Positions 39,618-48,370 of a stretch of 64,000 bases of DNA are shown piece by piece. The translations under genes and the position numbers were made by a program. Source of the DNA: Actinomycetospora sp. NBRC 106378. GTDB taxonomy: Bacteria; Actinomycetota; Actinomycetes; Mycobacteriales; Pseudonocardiaceae. The stretch lies in NCBI RefSeq assembly GCF_030269685.1, contig NZ_BSTT01000007.1:1-64000 (forward strand), given 5' to 3'. How positions within the stretch are numbered: position 1 is the first letter of the stretch; each line of letters begins with the position of its first letter. The notes beneath the pieces were generated by a model that ran no database searches, was not told where the DNA came from, and saw nothing but the letters and a program-made list of their open reading frames with translations.

Positions 39618-40535
39618 ATGAGCGACAGGGTCCCCGCGGCCATCGTCGGCCCGGGCAACATCGGCACCGACCTGCTGGCCAAGCTCGCGCGCACGAGCTC
39701 GATCGAGGTCACGGCGATGGTCGGCGTGGTGGAGTCGCCCGGGCTGGACCGGGCCCGCGCGGCGGGCATCCCGGCCTCGGCCGAAGGGGTCGACTGGCTG
39801 CTCGCCCAGGACCCGCTCCCCCGCATCGTGTTCGAGGCGACCTCCGCCCGGGCGCACGCCGCGAACGCCCCGCGCTACGCCGCCGCGGGCATCCGCGCGG
39901 TCGACCTCACCCCGGCGCACCTCGGGCCGATGGTCTGTCCGGCGGTCAACATGCCGGACCACCTCGACGCGACGAACGTCAACATGATCACCTGCGGCGG
40001 CCAGGCCACGATCCCGGTCGTCGCCGCGGTCTCCCAGGTCGTCGACGTGCCCTACGCCGAGATCGTGGCCTCGGCGGCCTCCCGCTCGGCCGGGCCGGGC
40101 ACGCGGGCCAACATCGACGAGTTCACGCAGACCACCGCGCGGGCGGTCGAGGAGGTCGGCGGGGCGACCCGGGGCAAGGCCATCATCATCCTCAACCCGG
40201 TCGAGCCGCCGATGATCATGCGCGACACCGTGTACTGCGCCGTCCCGGGCGAGGTCTACGACGACACGACGACGACCGCGATCGCCGCCTCGGTGCACGC
40301 GATGGTCGCCCGGGTCCAGGAGTACGTGCCGGGTTACACGCTGCGGGCCGATCCGCAGTTCGACCCGCCACGCCCGGAGTGGGGCGGCAACGGCCGGGTC
40401 GCGAGCTTCCTCGAGGTCCGCGGGGCGGGCGACTTCCTGCCCGAGTACGCCGGGAACCTCGACATCATGACGGCGGCGGCCACCCGCGTCGGCGAGCTCC
40501 TGGCGGCCGAGCTGGGCGCGGGGGTGGCGGCATGA
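39618..40535 (+). CDS. dmpF: Acetaldehyde dehydrogenase, acylating
   Basis: 305 aa. It converts acetaldehyde, NAD and CoA to acetyl-CoA, the last step of catechol meta-cleavage, normally in a tight complex with the aldolase that channels acetaldehyde. [15 protein letters not shown] is the NAD loop; the catalytic cysteine is Cys126 in [19 protein letters not shown] and [34 protein letters not shown] are signature segments. Equivalent names are MhpF, BphJ, HsaG. ATG overlaps nothing upstream; the stop overlaps the aldolase start (ATGA). Confidence 0.95.
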   Translation: MSDRVPAAIVGPGNIGTDLLAKLARTSSIEVTAMVGVVESPGLDRARAAGIPASAEGVDWLLAQDPLPRIVFEATSARAHAANAPRYAAAGIRAVDLTPAHLGPMVCPAVNMPDHLDATNVNMITCGGQATIPVVAAVSQVVDVPYAEIVASAASRSAGPGTRANIDEFTQTTARAVEEVGGATRGKAIIILNPVEPPMIMRDTVYCAVPGEVYDDTTTTAIAASVHAMVARVQEYVPGYTLRADPQFDPPRPEWGGNGRVASFLEVRGAGDFLPEYAGNLDIMTAAATRVGELLAAELGAGVAA

Positions 40536-41563
40536 GGCCGACGATCGCCCACGACGTCCGCATCACCGACACGACGCTGCGCGACGGCTCCCACGCGCAG
40601 GCCCACCAGTTCACCGAGACGCAGGTCCGCGACACGGTCCGCGCCCTCGACCGGGCCGGCGTCGAGGTCATCGAGGTCTCCCACGGCGACGGCATCGGTG
40701 GCTCGTCGTTCAACTACGGCTTCTCCCACACCGACGAGCTGCGCCTCATCGCCGCGGCCCGCGAGGAGGCCCGCAGCGCCCGGATCGCCGTGCTCCTCGT
40801 CCCCGGCATCGGGACGGTCGACGACCTGCGCCGCGCCCACGACGCCGGCGCCGAGGTCGTCCGCGTCGCCACCCACTGCACCGAGGCCGACGTCAGCCCG
40901 CAGCACTTCGGCGTCGCCCGCGACCTGGGGATGGAGACGGTCGGGTTCCTCATGATGGCCCACCGGACCTCGCCGGAGGACCTCGCGAAGCAGGCGCGGA
41001 TCATGGTCGACGCGGGCTGCCAGTGCCCCTACGTCACCGACTCCGCCGGCGCGCTGCTCATGCACGAGGCCCGGGCGCGGTTCGAGGCGCTGGTGGCGGA
41101 GGTCGGCGACGAGGCGTGGGTCGGCTACCACGGCCACCAGAACCTCTCGTTCGGCGTCGCGAACTCGGTGATCGCCGCCGAGGCGGGGGTGAAGGAGATC
41201 GACGGCTCGCTCTGCGCGCTCGGCGCCGGATCGGGCAACTCCCCCACCGAGGTGCTCGCCGCGGTCTTCGACCGGCTCGGCGTCTCCACCGGCCTCGACG
41301 TCATGGGCCTGCTCGACGCCGCCGAGGACGTCGTGCGCCCCTACCTGCACCGCTGGCCCAAGATGGACCGCAACGCGATCGTCCAGGGCTGGGCGGGGGT
41401 GTACTCGTCGTTCCTGCTCCACGCCGAGCACGCGGCGGAGCGCTACAAGGTGCCCACCCACGAGATCCTGCGCCGCTGCGGGGAGCTCGGGCTCGTCGGC
41501 GGCCAGGAGGACATGATCATCGACGTCGCGATGGAGCTCGCGCGGGCCCGCGAACAGGGCTGA
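40532..41563 (+). CDS. dmpG: 4-Hydroxy-2-oxovalerate aldolase
   Basis: 343 aa HMGL-like TIM barrel plus C-terminal communication domain. It splits 4-hydroxy-2-oxovalerate to pyruvate and acetaldehyde. [18 protein letters not shown] has the metal Asp, [15 protein letters not shown] the active-site His, [10 protein letters not shown] and [17 protein letters not shown] the two metal histidines, and [19 protein letters not shown] the conserved barrel end. The [11 protein letters not shown] segment in the tail lines the aldehyde channel to DmpF. ATG overlaps the dmpF stop. Equivalents: BphI, HsaF, MhpE. Confidence 0.95.
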   Translation: MRPTIAHDVRITDTTLRDGSHAQAHQFTETQVRDTVRALDRAGVEVIEVSHGDGIGGSSFNYGFSHTDELRLIAAAREEARSARIAVLLVPGIGTVDDLRRAHDAGAEVVRVATHCTEADVSPQHFGVARDLGMETVGFLMMAHRTSPEDLAKQARIMVDAGCQCPYVTDSAGALLMHEARARFEALVAEVGDEAWVGYHGHQNLSFGVANSVIAAEAGVKEIDGSLCALGAGSGNSPTEVLAAVFDRLGVSTGLDVMGLLDAAEDVVRPYLHRWPKMDRNAIVQGWAGVYSSFLLHAEHAAERYKVPTHEILRRCGELGLVGGQEDMIIDVAMELARAREQG

Positions 41564-41580
41564 GGAGGTACGTTCACGCC

Positions 41581-41997
41581 ATGCCGGTCGTGGAGATCCA
41601 CCTGGTCGAGGGAGATCACGACGACCGCCGGATCGAGGATCTCCTCCGGCGGGTCAGCGAGCGCTACGCCGCGGTGCTGGAGTCCCCGATCGACCGGGTC
41701 CGCGCCTTCGTGACGATGCACGCGCCGCAGCACTGGATGACGGGCGGCCGGACCGCCGCCGTCGACGGCGACCCCGCGCCCTACTTCGCCGCCGCCGTGC
41801 TCGAGGGGCGGCCGGTCGAGCAACGGCACCGGCTGCTCGGCGAGCTCACCGACGTGCTCTGCGACGTCCTCGGGGTCACCCGGTCCCGCGTGCGCGGCCG
41901 GGTCGTCCAGGTCCCGCCCGACGACTGGGCCATCGGCGGCGTCCCCGCGGCGAGCCGCCGTCGGGACGAGATCGTGGCGCGGTCCTCACGGCTGTAG
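41581..41997 (+). CDS. Double-length tautomerase (4-OT superfamily)
   Basis: 138 aa with two tautomerase units in tandem. The mature protein starts with the catalytic proline (MPVVEIHLVEG), so Pro1 chemistry is likely. The first unit runs to about residue 55 (IEDLLRRVSERYAAVLESPIDRVRAFVTMHAPQHWMTGG), the second from about 62 (YFAAAVLEGRPVEQRHRLLGELTDVLCDVLGVTRSRVRGRVVQVPPDDWAIGG). This layout is that of trimeric family members such as malonate semialdehyde decarboxylase and cis-3-chloroacrylic acid dehalogenase. It follows dmpG after 17 nt, so an isomerase or hydrolytic step in aromatic catabolism is likely; dehalogenase activity is only a possibility. Confidence 0.85.
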   Translation: MPVVEIHLVEGDHDDRRIEDLLRRVSERYAAVLESPIDRVRAFVTMHAPQHWMTGGRTAAVDGDPAPYFAAAVLEGRPVEQRHRLLGELTDVLCDVLGVTRSRVRGRVVQVPPDDWAIGGVPAASRRRDEIVARSSRL

Positions 41998-42022
41998 GGG
42001 CCGGGGCTCTCCCCGCGAGGTG

Positions 42023-42074
42023 CACACCGGGCAGGTCCGGCGGGCCGGGGACCTGCCTCACGTGACCCTCGCGG
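42023..42074 (+). repeat. 52-bp dispersed palindromic repeat, copy 1
   Basis: A 52-bp element related to the inverted copy at 51698-51749, most of the positions identical. Its centre GCAGGTC...GACCTGC forms a hairpin. It fills the gap between the tautomerase and the DUF1003-like gene and could act as a bidirectional terminator. Confidence 0.65.
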
Positions 42075-42920
42075 TCACCTCCGGGTCGGGGCGGAGTCGT
42101 CCGCCGCGCGCGGCGCCGGCGCCCGCGGCCCGTCGTCGGGAAGCGAACCGACCAGCGACAGGATCAGCTCGTCCTGCGCGACGAGATGCTGCCGCAGGTG
42201 GCGGCACTGCTGCAGCACCACCGCGGTGTGGTTCGCGGTCTGGATCACGCGGCGGTCCGACGCCTCCCCGAGCACGTCCTGCCCGACCATGATCAGGAAC
42301 ATGAAGACGAGCTGCGCGAGCGACGAGCAGAACAGCAGGAACGGGAACGGGTAGGGGTCGGGGACCACGCCGGCCAGGGCGAGGACCATCCACCCGGCCA
42401 CGATCACCGCGGTCCACACCACGGCGGCGGTCGAGCCGAGCTGCTGCACCAGCCACGCGGCGATCCGGCGGTTCGGGCTGGAGGCGGCGGGCTCCACCGT
42501 CGCGGGCGGAGCGATCATGATCGGCGCGGTGTCGCAGGGGTCGAGCCGCGCGGACGGCGCGGCCGCGCGGTTGAGGATCCGCGCCTGCTCGTCGATGTGC
42601 GCCTGCAGGCGGTGGCACTCGCGCAGGATCGCCTGGGCGTCGTCGTAGGTCTGCTGCGAGCGCCGCTCCCCCGCCGCCGAGAGCGTCCGCTGTCCCACGA
42701 GGATCACGAAGATCAGCAGCAGCTGCACCACGTTGCCGACGAACAGCAGCACCGGGTACGGGTAGGGGTCGAAGCCGACGACCCCCCGCGCGCCGAGCAC
42801 CATCCACAGCGCCGACAGCGCCACCGTCGCGTACACCGTGACCATCGAGCTCAGCCGCCGCGTCATCCACGCCGCCGCCCGGTCGCCCGCCGTACCCCGG
42901 TCCGGATCCGTGACCGCCAC
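42075..42920 (-). CDS. Tandem DUF1003-like membrane protein
   Basis: 281 aa with two internal copies, each of two helices with the pattern DPYPYPVLLFVGNVVQLLLIFVILVGQRTLSAAGERR and DPYPFPFLLFCSSLAQLVFMFLIMVGQDVLGEASDRR, followed by a histidine-containing helix (ECHRLQAHIDEQ; QCRHLRQHLVAQ). This is the DUF1003 motif (DPYPF-L-N-LS-AA-APVIL-SQNR), normally present once. GTG at 42920 is chosen because GGGGAA lies upstream and the longer frame adds unlike residues. Both halves end with long helices, suggesting a pseudo-dimer. Function unknown. Confidence 0.7.
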   Translation of the reverse strand: MAVTDPDRGTAGDRAAAWMTRRLSSMVTVYATVALSALWMVLGARGVVGFDPYPYPVLLFVGNVVQLLLIFVILVGQRTLSAAGERRSQQTYDDAQAILRECHRLQAHIDEQARILNRAAAPSARLDPCDTAPIMIAPPATVEPAASSPNRRIAAWLVQQLGSTAAVVWTAVIVAGWMVLALAGVVPDPYPFPFLLFCSSLAQLVFMFLIMVGQDVLGEASDRRVIQTANHTAVVLQQCRHLRQHLVAQDELILSLVGSLPDDGPRAPAPRAADDSAPTRR

Positions 42921-43053
42921 CCGCGATTCCCCCGCCGTGCCGGTCCGCCGGTGCACCCCGCGGGCCCGACCCACCCGCGGCGTGCTGTCTCGATCCAGAG
43001 ACGCCGACCGCGCCGCCCGGGTTCCGAGGTTGCGCCGTTCGTGACTGCATGCC

Positions 43054-43083
43054 TTGACCGGCATATTCCACTATCGGCATACT
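43054..43083 (+). promoter_or_regulatory. arsR-SRPBCC promoter
   Basis: TTGACC (43054-43059) and CATACT (43078-43083) are 18 bp apart in an AT-richer stretch; the start would be at or next to the GTG at 43091, giving a leaderless mRNA. CGGCATA occurs twice (near 43060 and 43075), a possible regulator site. Confidence 0.5.
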
Positions 43084-43090
43084 CGTGGTC

Positions 43091-43390
43091 GTGAGCACCT
43101 GGACCGCGCTCGCCGACCCGACCCGGCGCGCCATCCTCGACCTGCTGCGGGAGCGCCCGCACGCGGTCGGCGAGGTCGTCTCGCGCCTCGACCTCGCCCA
43201 GCCCACGGCGTCCAAGCACCTCGCGACGTTGCGCCGCGAGGGTCTGGTGCGGGCGTCGGTCGACGCGCAGCGCCGCGTCTACTCCCTCGACCCGCGCCCG
43301 ATCGCGGAGCTCGAGGCCTGGCTCGCGCCCTACCGCGCGCTCTGGTCGGACGCCCTCGACCGCCTCGACGCCCACCTGGAGGACCGATGA
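43091..43390 (+). CDS. ArsR-family regulator
   Basis: 99 aa single winged-helix regulator. STWTALADPTRRAILDLLRERPHAVGEVVSRLDLAQPTASKHLATLRREGLVRASVDAQRRVYSLDP is the standard ArsR fold; the metal-site Cys residues of ArsR/SmtB are missing, as in the subgroup that is paired with SRPBCC proteins. GTG at 43091 gives the family N-terminus and matches the promoter; a GTG at 43085 is the alternative. The stop overlaps the following gene (ATGA), an operon typical of ArsR-AHSA1 pairs. Confidence 0.92.
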   Translation: MSTWTALADPTRRAILDLLRERPHAVGEVVSRLDLAQPTASKHLATLRREGLVRASVDAQRRVYSLDPRPIAELEAWLAPYRALWSDALDRLDAHLEDR

Positions 43391-43905
43391 CCACGGGCAC
43401 CTACCTCGAGATCGACGGCCGCCCCGCGCTCCGGTTCGTCCGCGAGTACCCGGACACCGTCGAACGGCTCTGGGACGCGGTCAGCGACCCGACCGAGCTC
43501 ACCGCCTGGTTCCCCGCCCGGGTCTCCTTTCCCGACGCCGGGTCGCCCGAGCCCGGCGGGGCGGTCACCTTCACGTTCACCGAGGAGGGCGACGGCGGGA
43601 CCGGGACGGTGCTGGCGTGCGACCCGCCGTCGCGCCTGACCCTCACGTGGGCCGGCGACGAGCTCCGCTTCGAGCTCTCCCCGCTGAAGGCCGGGAGCCG
43701 GCTGACGTTCACCACGGTGCTCGCCGACCGGGACACCGCCGCCCGCTCCGCCGCCGGCTGGGAGGTGTGCCTGGCGGCGCTGGACGAGGCGACGGCCGGA
43801 CGCACCCCGGACGCGCCGGGCGGCCCGACCCCGACCTGGCGCCGGCACTACGACGACTACCGGGCGGCCGGCGTCCCCGCCGGTGCCCCCGTCCCGGACG
43901 CCTAG
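43387..43905 (+). CDS. SRPBCC/AHSA1-family protein
   Basis: 172 aa START-like fold. ALRFVREYPDTVERLWDAVSDPTELTAWFPARVSF and TLTWAGDELRFELSPLKAGSRLTFTTVL are typical of the AHSA1 subfamily that accompanies ArsR regulators. These bind hydrophobic ligands; enzymatic function is unproven. The gene overlaps the arsR stop and, at its 3' end, the convergent SDR by 4 nt. Its regulator probably controls both. Confidence 0.88.
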   Translation: MTTGTYLEIDGRPALRFVREYPDTVERLWDAVSDPTELTAWFPARVSFPDAGSPEPGGAVTFTFTEEGDGGTGTVLACDPPSRLTLTWAGDELRFELSPLKAGSRLTFTTVLADRDTAARSAAGWEVCLAALDEATAGRTPDAPGGPTPTWRRHYDDYRAAGVPAGAPVPDA

Positions 43906-44654
43906 AACAGACCCCGTCGCGCGCCGACGTCGAGCGCCAGCGTCGACCCGGTCAGGGCGTCGGCCTCGGGGTCGAGCAGCGTCGCGACCGCCCACGCCAC
44001 CTGCGCGGGGGTGACCAGCGCCGACAGCGGCGACTCGGCCCGCCGCTCGTCGAGGATCACCCCCACGTCCACGCCGCGCTCGTCGGCCCGCGCCTGCGAG
44101 AGCCGCCGCAGCCGGTCGGTGTCGGCCGGCCCGGGGGCGACGAGGTGGGCGGTGACGCCGTCGGGCCCGTGGTGATCGGCGAGCTGGCGCACCAGGTTCG
44201 CCAGCGCCGCGTTCGTGACCCCCGCCGCGCACGTGTGCGGCGAGGGCTCGCTGCCGTAGTGCCCGCCGAGGGCGACGAGCCGCGACCCCGGCGCCAGCCG
44301 GTGCGACACCGCCCGCACGAGCCGGAGCATGCCGCCGACCTTGAGCCCGACCGCCGTGCCGAGCGCCGTCGGGTCGATGGTCGGCAGCGGCCCGGCCGCG
44401 GGGAGCCCGGCGGCCTGCACCACCATCCGCACCGGTCGGTCGAGGGTGTCGACCGCCTCGCGGATCGCCGTGACCGCCCCGTCCTCCCCGATGTCGGCCG
44501 CGCACGGGTGCAGGCCCGACGTCGGCTCGGGAGGCTTCCGCGCGACGGCCACCACGGCGAGCCCGGCCCCGACGAGCCGCTCCGCGATCGCCGAACCGAG
44601 CGCCCCCGAGGCGCCGACGACGACGGCGGTGGCGGACCCGTCGTCCGGGCTCAT
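43902..44654 (-). CDS. SDR-family oxidoreductase (divergent member)
   Basis: 250 aa. The cofactor loop VVVGASGALGSAIAERLVGAG and the C-terminal TGSTLALDVGARRG are SDR. The central region is unusual: HYGSEPSPHTCAAGVTNAALANLVRQLA replaces the SxnYxxxK segment, so the tyrosine-lysine pair is not clearly present and activity is uncertain. ATG overlaps the HAD hydrolase stop (ATGA), so both are made from one mRNA, divergent from the dikinase operon. If the latter phosphorylates an aromatic alcohol or phenol, a dephosphorylation plus dehydrogenase step next to it would make sense; inference. Confidence 0.75.
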   Translation of the reverse strand: MSPDDGSATAVVVGASGALGSAIAERLVGAGLAVVAVARKPPEPTSGLHPCAADIGEDGAVTAIREAVDTLDRPVRMVVQAAGLPAAGPLPTIDPTALGTAVGLKVGGMLRLVRAVSHRLAPGSRLVALGGHYGSEPSPHTCAAGVTNAALANLVRQLADHHGPDGVTAHLVAPGPADTDRLRRLSQARADERGVDVGVILDERRAESPLSALVTPAQVAWAVATLLDPEADALTGSTLALDVGARRGLF

Positions 44655-45283
44655 GCCGCGGCCCGCAGCGCGAGGAGGTCGCGGGCCCGGTCCCACGCGG
44701 CGGCCGGGTCGCGCAGGTCGACCTCGACGGTGACGATGCCCGCCGCGCGGGCGCCGTCGCAGTTGCCGGGGATGTCGTCGACGAAGACGACCTCGTCGGG
44801 TGCCGCCCCGAGGACCTCCAGGGCGTGGGCGTAGGCCCGCGGGTCGGGCTTGAGGACACCCGTCACGGAGCCGTCGACGATCGCGTCGAACCGGCCGAGG
44901 ACCGGGTGACGGGTGAGGTCGGCGTCCCCGTGGAAGGCGGCCAGGTCGTTGGTCAGCGCGGCCACCGCGAGGCCGTCCCGGTGGGCGTCGTCCATCAGCG
45001 CGACGACCTCGGGCCGGAAGGGCCCGTCGTCGTCGTAGAGCGCCTCCATCAGCTCGGGGACGGTGCCGCCGCCCCCGGTCAGTGCCCCGTACTCGGCGGC
45101 GCGGTCGGCCCAGTAGGCGCGTTCCCGCCCACGTCCGGCGAGCACGTCGTCCCACGCCGGGTCGGGCCGCGGGCCGAGCACGCCGCGCACCTCGGTGAAC
45201 TCCGGCGGTGCCGCCAGCGTCGCCATGCGCTCGTGGCCCGAGGTGAGCAGGACCCCTCCGATGTCGAGCAGCAGTGCCCTCAT
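44651..45283 (-). CDS. HAD-superfamily hydrolase
   Basis: 210 aa. MRALLLDIGGVLL holds motif I (DxGGV: nucleophile Asp with the second acid position replaced by Gly, as in epoxide-hydrolase N-domain-like HADs), AALTNDLAAFHG motif II, GVLKPDPRAYAHALE motif III lysine and VVFVDDIPGNCDGARAAGI motif IV. The cap is alpha-helical (C1). The DIGGV subgroup includes phosphatases of sugar phosphates and dehalogenase-like enzymes. ATG at 45283 is chosen over an upstream frame. It is first in the leftward pair with the SDR, 143 bp from the divergent dikinase gene. Confidence 0.85.
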   Translation of the reverse strand: MRALLLDIGGVLLTSGHERMATLAAPPEFTEVRGVLGPRPDPAWDDVLAGRGRERAYWADRAAEYGALTGGGGTVPELMEALYDDDGPFRPEVVALMDDAHRDGLAVAALTNDLAAFHGDADLTRHPVLGRFDAIVDGSVTGVLKPDPRAYAHALEVLGAAPDEVVFVDDIPGNCDGARAAGIVTVEVDLRDPAAAWDRARDLLALRAAA

Positions 45284-45426
45284 CGGACGCACGGTAGGGG
45301 CTGCGCCGCGCTCGGTGACACGTCGTGTTCGCGCCCTCGCAACGTTCCGGCCCGGCGAACGTGTTGCTTGCGTCACTCCTACGGTTGGATCACGGTCGGC
45401 TCGATCTCATCGCCGAGGAGGGTTCG

Positions 45427-47202
45427 ATGGCCAACGTCGTTCCGGTGGACGCCTACAGCACGGGCGAGTGGTACCCGGGGTACAAGCCGGAGTTCTTCGA
45501 CATGCCGTGGATCGTCGACCCCGCAGGCCCCTTCAAGCCCGGTGACGAGAACCAGTTCTGGTTCCTCGACTTCCACTGGTCGCGCGGGCTCACCCCGCTC
45601 GGCGCGACGCTGTGGAGCGGCGACGGCTACTGCTGGGGCACCCAGCACGCCGCCGAGTCCCTGCCGCTGCCGCCGGGCCGCGGGGTCAGCGCCCGCTTCG
45701 CCGGCACCCACCTCTACGGCAGCGCCCTCCCCGAGACCGACCCCCGCGAGATCGAGGCCCGGGCCGGCCGCATCGCCACCAACCTCCCGCACTTCCTGCA
45801 GAACTACCGCCACATCTGGGAGAGCGGGCGCGACGAGCTGGAGAACGCCTGGTCGTACTTCCGGGGCGTCGACTTCTCCTCGGCCCGCGGCGACCAGCTC
45901 CCGGACCTGCTGACCCAGGGTCGCCGCTACCACAAGCGGTCGATGGAGATCCACTTCGGCGTCATGTACCCGATGCTCGCGAACTTCCTGGGCTTCTACG
46001 GGGCCTGCGCGGACATGGGGATCGACCCGAACGAGATCGGCAAGTTCCTCCAGGGCGAGGACACCAAGATCATGGAGACCGACCGCCTGCTCTACGGCCT
46101 CGCGATGAAGGCCCGGGCGGCAGGCCTGGAGCCGGTGTTCGAGGCGCACTCGGGCTCGCAGCTCCGCGCGGCGCTCGGGCGGCACGGCGGCGCGGCCTCG
46201 GTCTGGCTCACCGAGTTCGACGCGTTCCTGCAGACCTACGGCTGGCGCGCCGAGGCCACCTGCGACGTCGGCGTGCCGAGCTGGATCGAGGACAACACGA
46301 TCCCGCTGGACCTCGTGAAGACGTTCCTGCAGCGCCGCGACGCCCACGACTTCGAGGCGGCCGCCCGCAACGCGCTCGCCGAGCGCGAGGAGGCGATCGA
46401 GAACGCCCGGGCCGGCTTGACCCGTGAGGAGCAGGCGGTCTTCGACGCCGGGCTGGCGTCCAACCAGGAGGCCAACTTCCCCTGGTGGCAGGACGACCAC
46501 AACTACTACATCGACCTCAAGGTCATGCTGCCGCTGCGGTGGGGCTGCCAGGAGCTCGCGCAGCGGGTGAAGGCCGACCGCCAGGACGACATGCTCTACC
46601 TCTTCTGGCCCGAGCTCATGGACGTCGCCACCGGCGAGAAGCCCTACGACGCCGGGCTCCGCTCGCTCGTCGAGTCCCGCCGCCAGTACTTCGACGAGTG
46701 GCACGGCCGACGAGGCGAGATGCCGAAGGTGCTCGGCACGATCCCCGAGGCGGTCGAGGACCCGATCCTCATCGAGATCTTCGGGCTGAACCCGCAGTCG
46801 ATCCGGGCCGTGCAGAACCCCGACGCCGCGCAGCAGACGACGATCTCCGGGGTGGCCGCGGCCAAGGGCGTCGCGCGCGGCATCGCCCGGGTGCTGCAGT
46901 CCTCCGACGAGCTCCACCGCCTCGAGCCCGGCTCGATCCTGGTGTGCGAGTCGACCTCCCCGAACTGGACCCCGGCGTTCGGCAAGATCGCCGGGGCGGT
47001 CTGCGACGGGGGCGGGATGCTCTCCCACGCCGCCATCGTGGGCCGGGAGTACGGCGTCCCCACGGTCACCGCGACCGGCGTGGCGACGCTGTCGATCAAC
47101 GACGGTGACGAGGTCGAGGTGGACGGCACCGCCGGCACCGTCACGGTGCTGACCCGCGCCGCGGACGTGGCGGCGCCGGCCGCCGAGGAGGTCACCGCAT
47201 GA
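45427..47202 (+). CDS. Phosphohistidine subunit of a two-gene dikinase (PpsA/CreH-like)
   Basis: 591 aa. Residues 1 to about 490 are a substrate-binding region of no named family here (WYPGYKPEFFDMPW, WFLDFHWSRGLTPLG, HLYGSALPETDPREIEAR, YYIDLKVMLPLRWGC). The last 100 residues are the swivelling PEP-utiliser domain: GVAAAKGVARGIARVL, LVCESTSPNWTPAF and GGGMLSHAAIVGREYGVPTV with the phospho-acceptor His534. No ATP-grasp is present; that is encoded by the next gene. The split and sizes (591 and 376 aa) are close to Thauera phenylphosphate synthase (about 612 and 356 aa) and to CreHI of alkylphenol catabolism. GAGGAGG precedes the ATG. Substrate unknown. Confidence 0.75.
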   Translation: MANVVPVDAYSTGEWYPGYKPEFFDMPWIVDPAGPFKPGDENQFWFLDFHWSRGLTPLGATLWSGDGYCWGTQHAAESLPLPPGRGVSARFAGTHLYGSALPETDPREIEARAGRIATNLPHFLQNYRHIWESGRDELENAWSYFRGVDFSSARGDQLPDLLTQGRRYHKRSMEIHFGVMYPMLANFLGFYGACADMGIDPNEIGKFLQGEDTKIMETDRLLYGLAMKARAAGLEPVFEAHSGSQLRAALGRHGGAASVWLTEFDAFLQTYGWRAEATCDVGVPSWIEDNTIPLDLVKTFLQRRDAHDFEAAARNALAEREEAIENARAGLTREEQAVFDAGLASNQEANFPWWQDDHNYYIDLKVMLPLRWGCQELAQRVKADRQDDMLYLFWPELMDVATGEKPYDAGLRSLVESRRQYFDEWHGRRGEMPKVLGTIPEAVEDPILIEIFGLNPQSIRAVQNPDAAQQTTISGVAAAKGVARGIARVLQSSDELHRLEPGSILVCESTSPNWTPAFGKIAGAVCDGGGMLSHAAIVGREYGVPTVTATGVATLSINDGDEVEVDGTAGTVTVLTRAADVAAPAAEEVTA

Positions 47203-48329
47203 CGGTGGTGTCGGGGATGGCGGAGGTGACGGCGGTGGACACCGAACGGCACAGCTGCGAGTCGATCGCGTGGCTGGACGAAGTGGATCCGGCCCGGGCG
47301 GTCGCGTGCGGCGGCGCGAAGATGGGACGGCTCGCCGAGCTGCTGGCCTCGGGGGTGCAGGTGCCCCAGGGCTTCGCGGTCACCGTCGAGGCCTACCGGC
47401 GGCACTGCGCCGAGTCCGGGCTCGACGCCCGGATCGACACGGTGCTGGCGGGGCTCGGACCCGATCCCGACGACGGACCGGTGGAGGCCGCGTCCGCGGC
47501 CATCCGCGAGCTCTTCGTGGAGACGCCGGTGTCCGAGGCGCTCACCGCCCGGCTCACCGAGGCCTACGAGGAACTCTGCCTGCGGTGCGTCGACGTCAAC
47601 GTCCCGGTGGCCGTCCGCTCCTCGGCCACCGGTGAGGACGCGGCCGACGCCTCGTTCGCGGGCATCTTCGACACCTACCTCGGCGTCTCGGGCATCGAGC
47701 GGGTGGTCGACTCGGTGCGTCGCTGCTGGGGCTCGCTGTTCACCGCGCGGGCCCTGTCCTACCGGCTGCGCCGGGGCATCAGCCACCACGAGATGCCGAT
47801 CGCGGTCGGCGTCATCGAGCTCATCCACGCCCGCGCGTCCGGGGTGGCGTTCTCGGTGCACCCCGTGACCGGCAAGCGCGACCGCATCGTCGTCGAGACC
47901 AGCTGGGGCTGGGGCGAGGCGATCGTGCAGGGTCTGGTCGACCCGGACCACGTCGAGATCGGCAAGGCCGACGGGCGGGTCCTGCGCTACGACGTCGCCC
48001 ACAAGAAGGTGGTCTCCGCCTTCGACTTCGCCGTCGGGGCCGTGACCGAGATCGAGATGCCGGCGAAGCTCGCCGACCGCCGCGTCCTCGACGACGAGCA
48101 GATCGGCGCGATCGCCGCGGCGGTCACCGCCATCGAGGACCACTACGGGCACCCGGTCGACGTCGAGTGGGTCGTCAGCCGGCACCGCCGGGCCGGTGAC
48201 CCGGTGTGCATCGTGCAGACCCGCCCGGTCACCACCGTGGAGCCGGAGACCCCGGCCGCTCCCGCGTACGACCCGGTCGCCCTCGCCCAGAAGTACCTCT
48301 TCTCCGGCAGGCCGATCCCGGGACGCTAG
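47199..48329 (+). CDS. ATP-grasp (PEP/pyruvate-binding) subunit of the dikinase
   Basis: 376 aa equivalent to the N-terminal third of PEP synthase: GGAKMGRLAELLASGVQVPQGFAVTVEAYRR, the nucleotide loop VAVRSSATGEDAADASFAGIFDTYLGV, MPIAVGVIELIHARASGVAFSVHPVTG, VVETSWGWGEAIVQGLVDPDHVEI and the ending VDVEWVVSR...CIVQTRPVTTVEP. It binds ATP and would phosphorylate the histidine of the partner with release of AMP and phosphate. ATG overlaps the partner stop by 4 nt (ATGA), so 1:1 production is likely. A perfect hairpin follows the stop by 16 nt, which closes a two-gene operon. Confidence 0.85.
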   Translation: MTVVSGMAEVTAVDTERHSCESIAWLDEVDPARAVACGGAKMGRLAELLASGVQVPQGFAVTVEAYRRHCAESGLDARIDTVLAGLGPDPDDGPVEAASAAIRELFVETPVSEALTARLTEAYEELCLRCVDVNVPVAVRSSATGEDAADASFAGIFDTYLGVSGIERVVDSVRRCWGSLFTARALSYRLRRGISHHEMPIAVGVIELIHARASGVAFSVHPVTGKRDRIVVETSWGWGEAIVQGLVDPDHVEIGKADGRVLRYDVAHKKVVSAFDFAVGAVTEIEMPAKLADRRVLDDEQIGAIAAAVTAIEDHYGHPVDVEWVVSRHRRAGDPVCIVQTRPVTTVEPETPAAPAYDPVALAQKYLFSGRPIPGR

Positions 48330-48345
48330 ACGCCGGTCGCGGGTG

Positions 48346-48370
48346 GGCCGCCCCTGCGCGGGGCGGCCCG
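48346..48370 (+). terminator. Terminator after dikinase operon
   Basis: Perfect 10-bp stem GGGCCGCCCC (48346-48355) and GGGGCGGCCC (48361-48370) with a 5-nt loop, 16 nt after the stop. Confidence 0.7.

Noticed and set aside
41581..41997. Specific call as cis-3-chloroacrylic acid dehalogenase
   Set aside because: Only the size, Pro1 and tandem layout agree; the diagnostic residues could not be aligned by eye.
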